From: UBA2040 sp965660955
GTDB taxonomy: Bacteria > Bacteroidota > Bacteroidia > Flavobacteriales_D > Crocinitomicaceae
Assembly: GCA_965660955.1 (NCBI GenBank)
Contig: CBFIBY010000140.1
Location: 1 to 6,975, forward strand
Length of the DNA: 6,975 nt
Direction of reading: 5' to 3'
Position numbers and translations under genes: made by a program
The notes under the pieces: model-generated
Seen by the model: only the letters and a program-made list of their open reading frames with translations
Database searches by the model: none
What the model was told of the DNA's origin: nothing
In this document: positions 6,658 through 6,975 of the stretch, in pieces
Layout of the letters: every line of letters starts with the position of its first letter
Position numbering within the stretch: position 1 is the stretch's first letter

Positions 6658-6664
6658 CAAACAC

Positions 6665-6975
6665 ATGAGTGAAAAACAAACCTGGAACAATATTGCCGAA
6701 ATCTACAACGACAAATTCATGTCCATGGATTTTTATAATGCCTCGTACGACAAATTTTGTTCGCTTCTGAATGATAATGCGTCTATTTTAGAACTTGGAT
6801 GCGGCCCTGGAGTCATCACAAAATACTTAAAAGACAAACACCCCGACTTCAACATTCTCGCCACTGATTATGCTCCAAACATGGTTGTTCTGGCGAAAAA
6901 AAACGTGCCGACAGTTGAATTTAGAGTTCTAGATGCTAAAGCATTAGACTCAACTTTAGGTAATTTCAACGGAAT
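6665..6975 (+). CDS. Class I SAM-dependent methyltransferase (3' end missing)
   Basis: The first 103 residues are present and the frame is open to the window end. After a short helical N-terminus (QTWNNIAEIYNDKF), the SAM-binding motif I is clear: ILELGCGPG (41-49). An acidic residue at the end of strand 2 (D68 in ILATDYAPNM) would hold the ribose of SAM, and VEFRVLDAKAL (D90) fits motif III. This is the Rossmann-like fold of small-molecule methyltransferases of the UbiE/methyltransf_11 or _25 type. The missing C-terminal half would determine the substrate, so none is proposed. The ATG at 6665 places motif I at the family's usual distance from the N-terminus. A terminator upstream suggests it has its own promoter, but no convincing one is visible between 6597 and 6664. 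Confidence 0.85.
   Translation, partial: MSEKQTWNNIAEIYNDKFMSMDFYNASYDKFCSLLNDNASILELGCGPGVITKYLKDKHPDFNILATDYAPNMVVLAKKNVPTVEFRVLDAKALDSTLGNFNG

Noticed and set aside
6944..6953. TTAGACTCAA in the methyltransferase gene as another member of the GACTC repeat family
   Set aside because: It matches 6525-6534 exactly but is read as ordinary codons (Leu-Asp-Ser) and forms no hairpin, so chance is a sufficient explanation.

Overview
The window looks like chromosomal DNA of a Bacteroidota bacterium, most likely a member of the Flavobacteriales. The support is an AT-rich sequence, a C-terminal type IX secretion (T9SS) type A sorting domain, A-rich rather than Shine-Dalgarno-like sequence before start codons, and a possible Bacteroidota-type promoter. 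Genus and species cannot be read from this window. All recognised genes are on the + strand.

Layout. (1) Bases 3-1880 are the 3' part of a gene for a large secreted or cell-surface protein: carboxypeptidase-regulatory-like domain, Ig-like segment, von Willebrand factor A (VWA) domain and T9SS sorting tail. Its start and signal peptide lie before the window. A clear intrinsic terminator follows (1906-1940). (2) Bases 1994-3721 encode a membrane-spanning regulator with a signal sequence, TPR repeats, a coiled coil, one transmembrane helix and a cytoplasmic AraC-type DNA-binding domain. (3) Bases 3722-4123 are about 400 non-coding bases. The first half holds a GC-rich inverted-repeat element (three copies of a CCTCCCCC motif). 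The second half holds a palindrome, a possible promoter and a cluster of small hairpins directly before the next gene. (4) Bases 4124-4240 encode a 38-residue membrane protein, followed after 6 bases by a 757-residue exported S9 family serine peptidase (4247-6520) with an extra N-terminal beta-rich domain. The two probably form one transcription unit, ended by a terminator at 6536-6596. (5) Bases 6665-6975 are the 5' part of a class I SAM-dependent methyltransferase that runs off the window.

How the genes work together. The terminators and gaps split the window into at least four transcription units, and only the small membrane protein and the peptidase are closely coupled. The VWA protein, the TPR-AraC regulator and the peptidase all act at or beyond the inner membrane, but nothing in the sequence ties them into one pathway. 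The most unusual non-coding signals are the structured leader before the small protein (4015-4109), the GC-rich repeat pair after the regulator, and a family of GACTC/GAGTC repeats at and around both terminators. I see no convincing new multi-gene system such as a defence island, CRISPR array or prophage.
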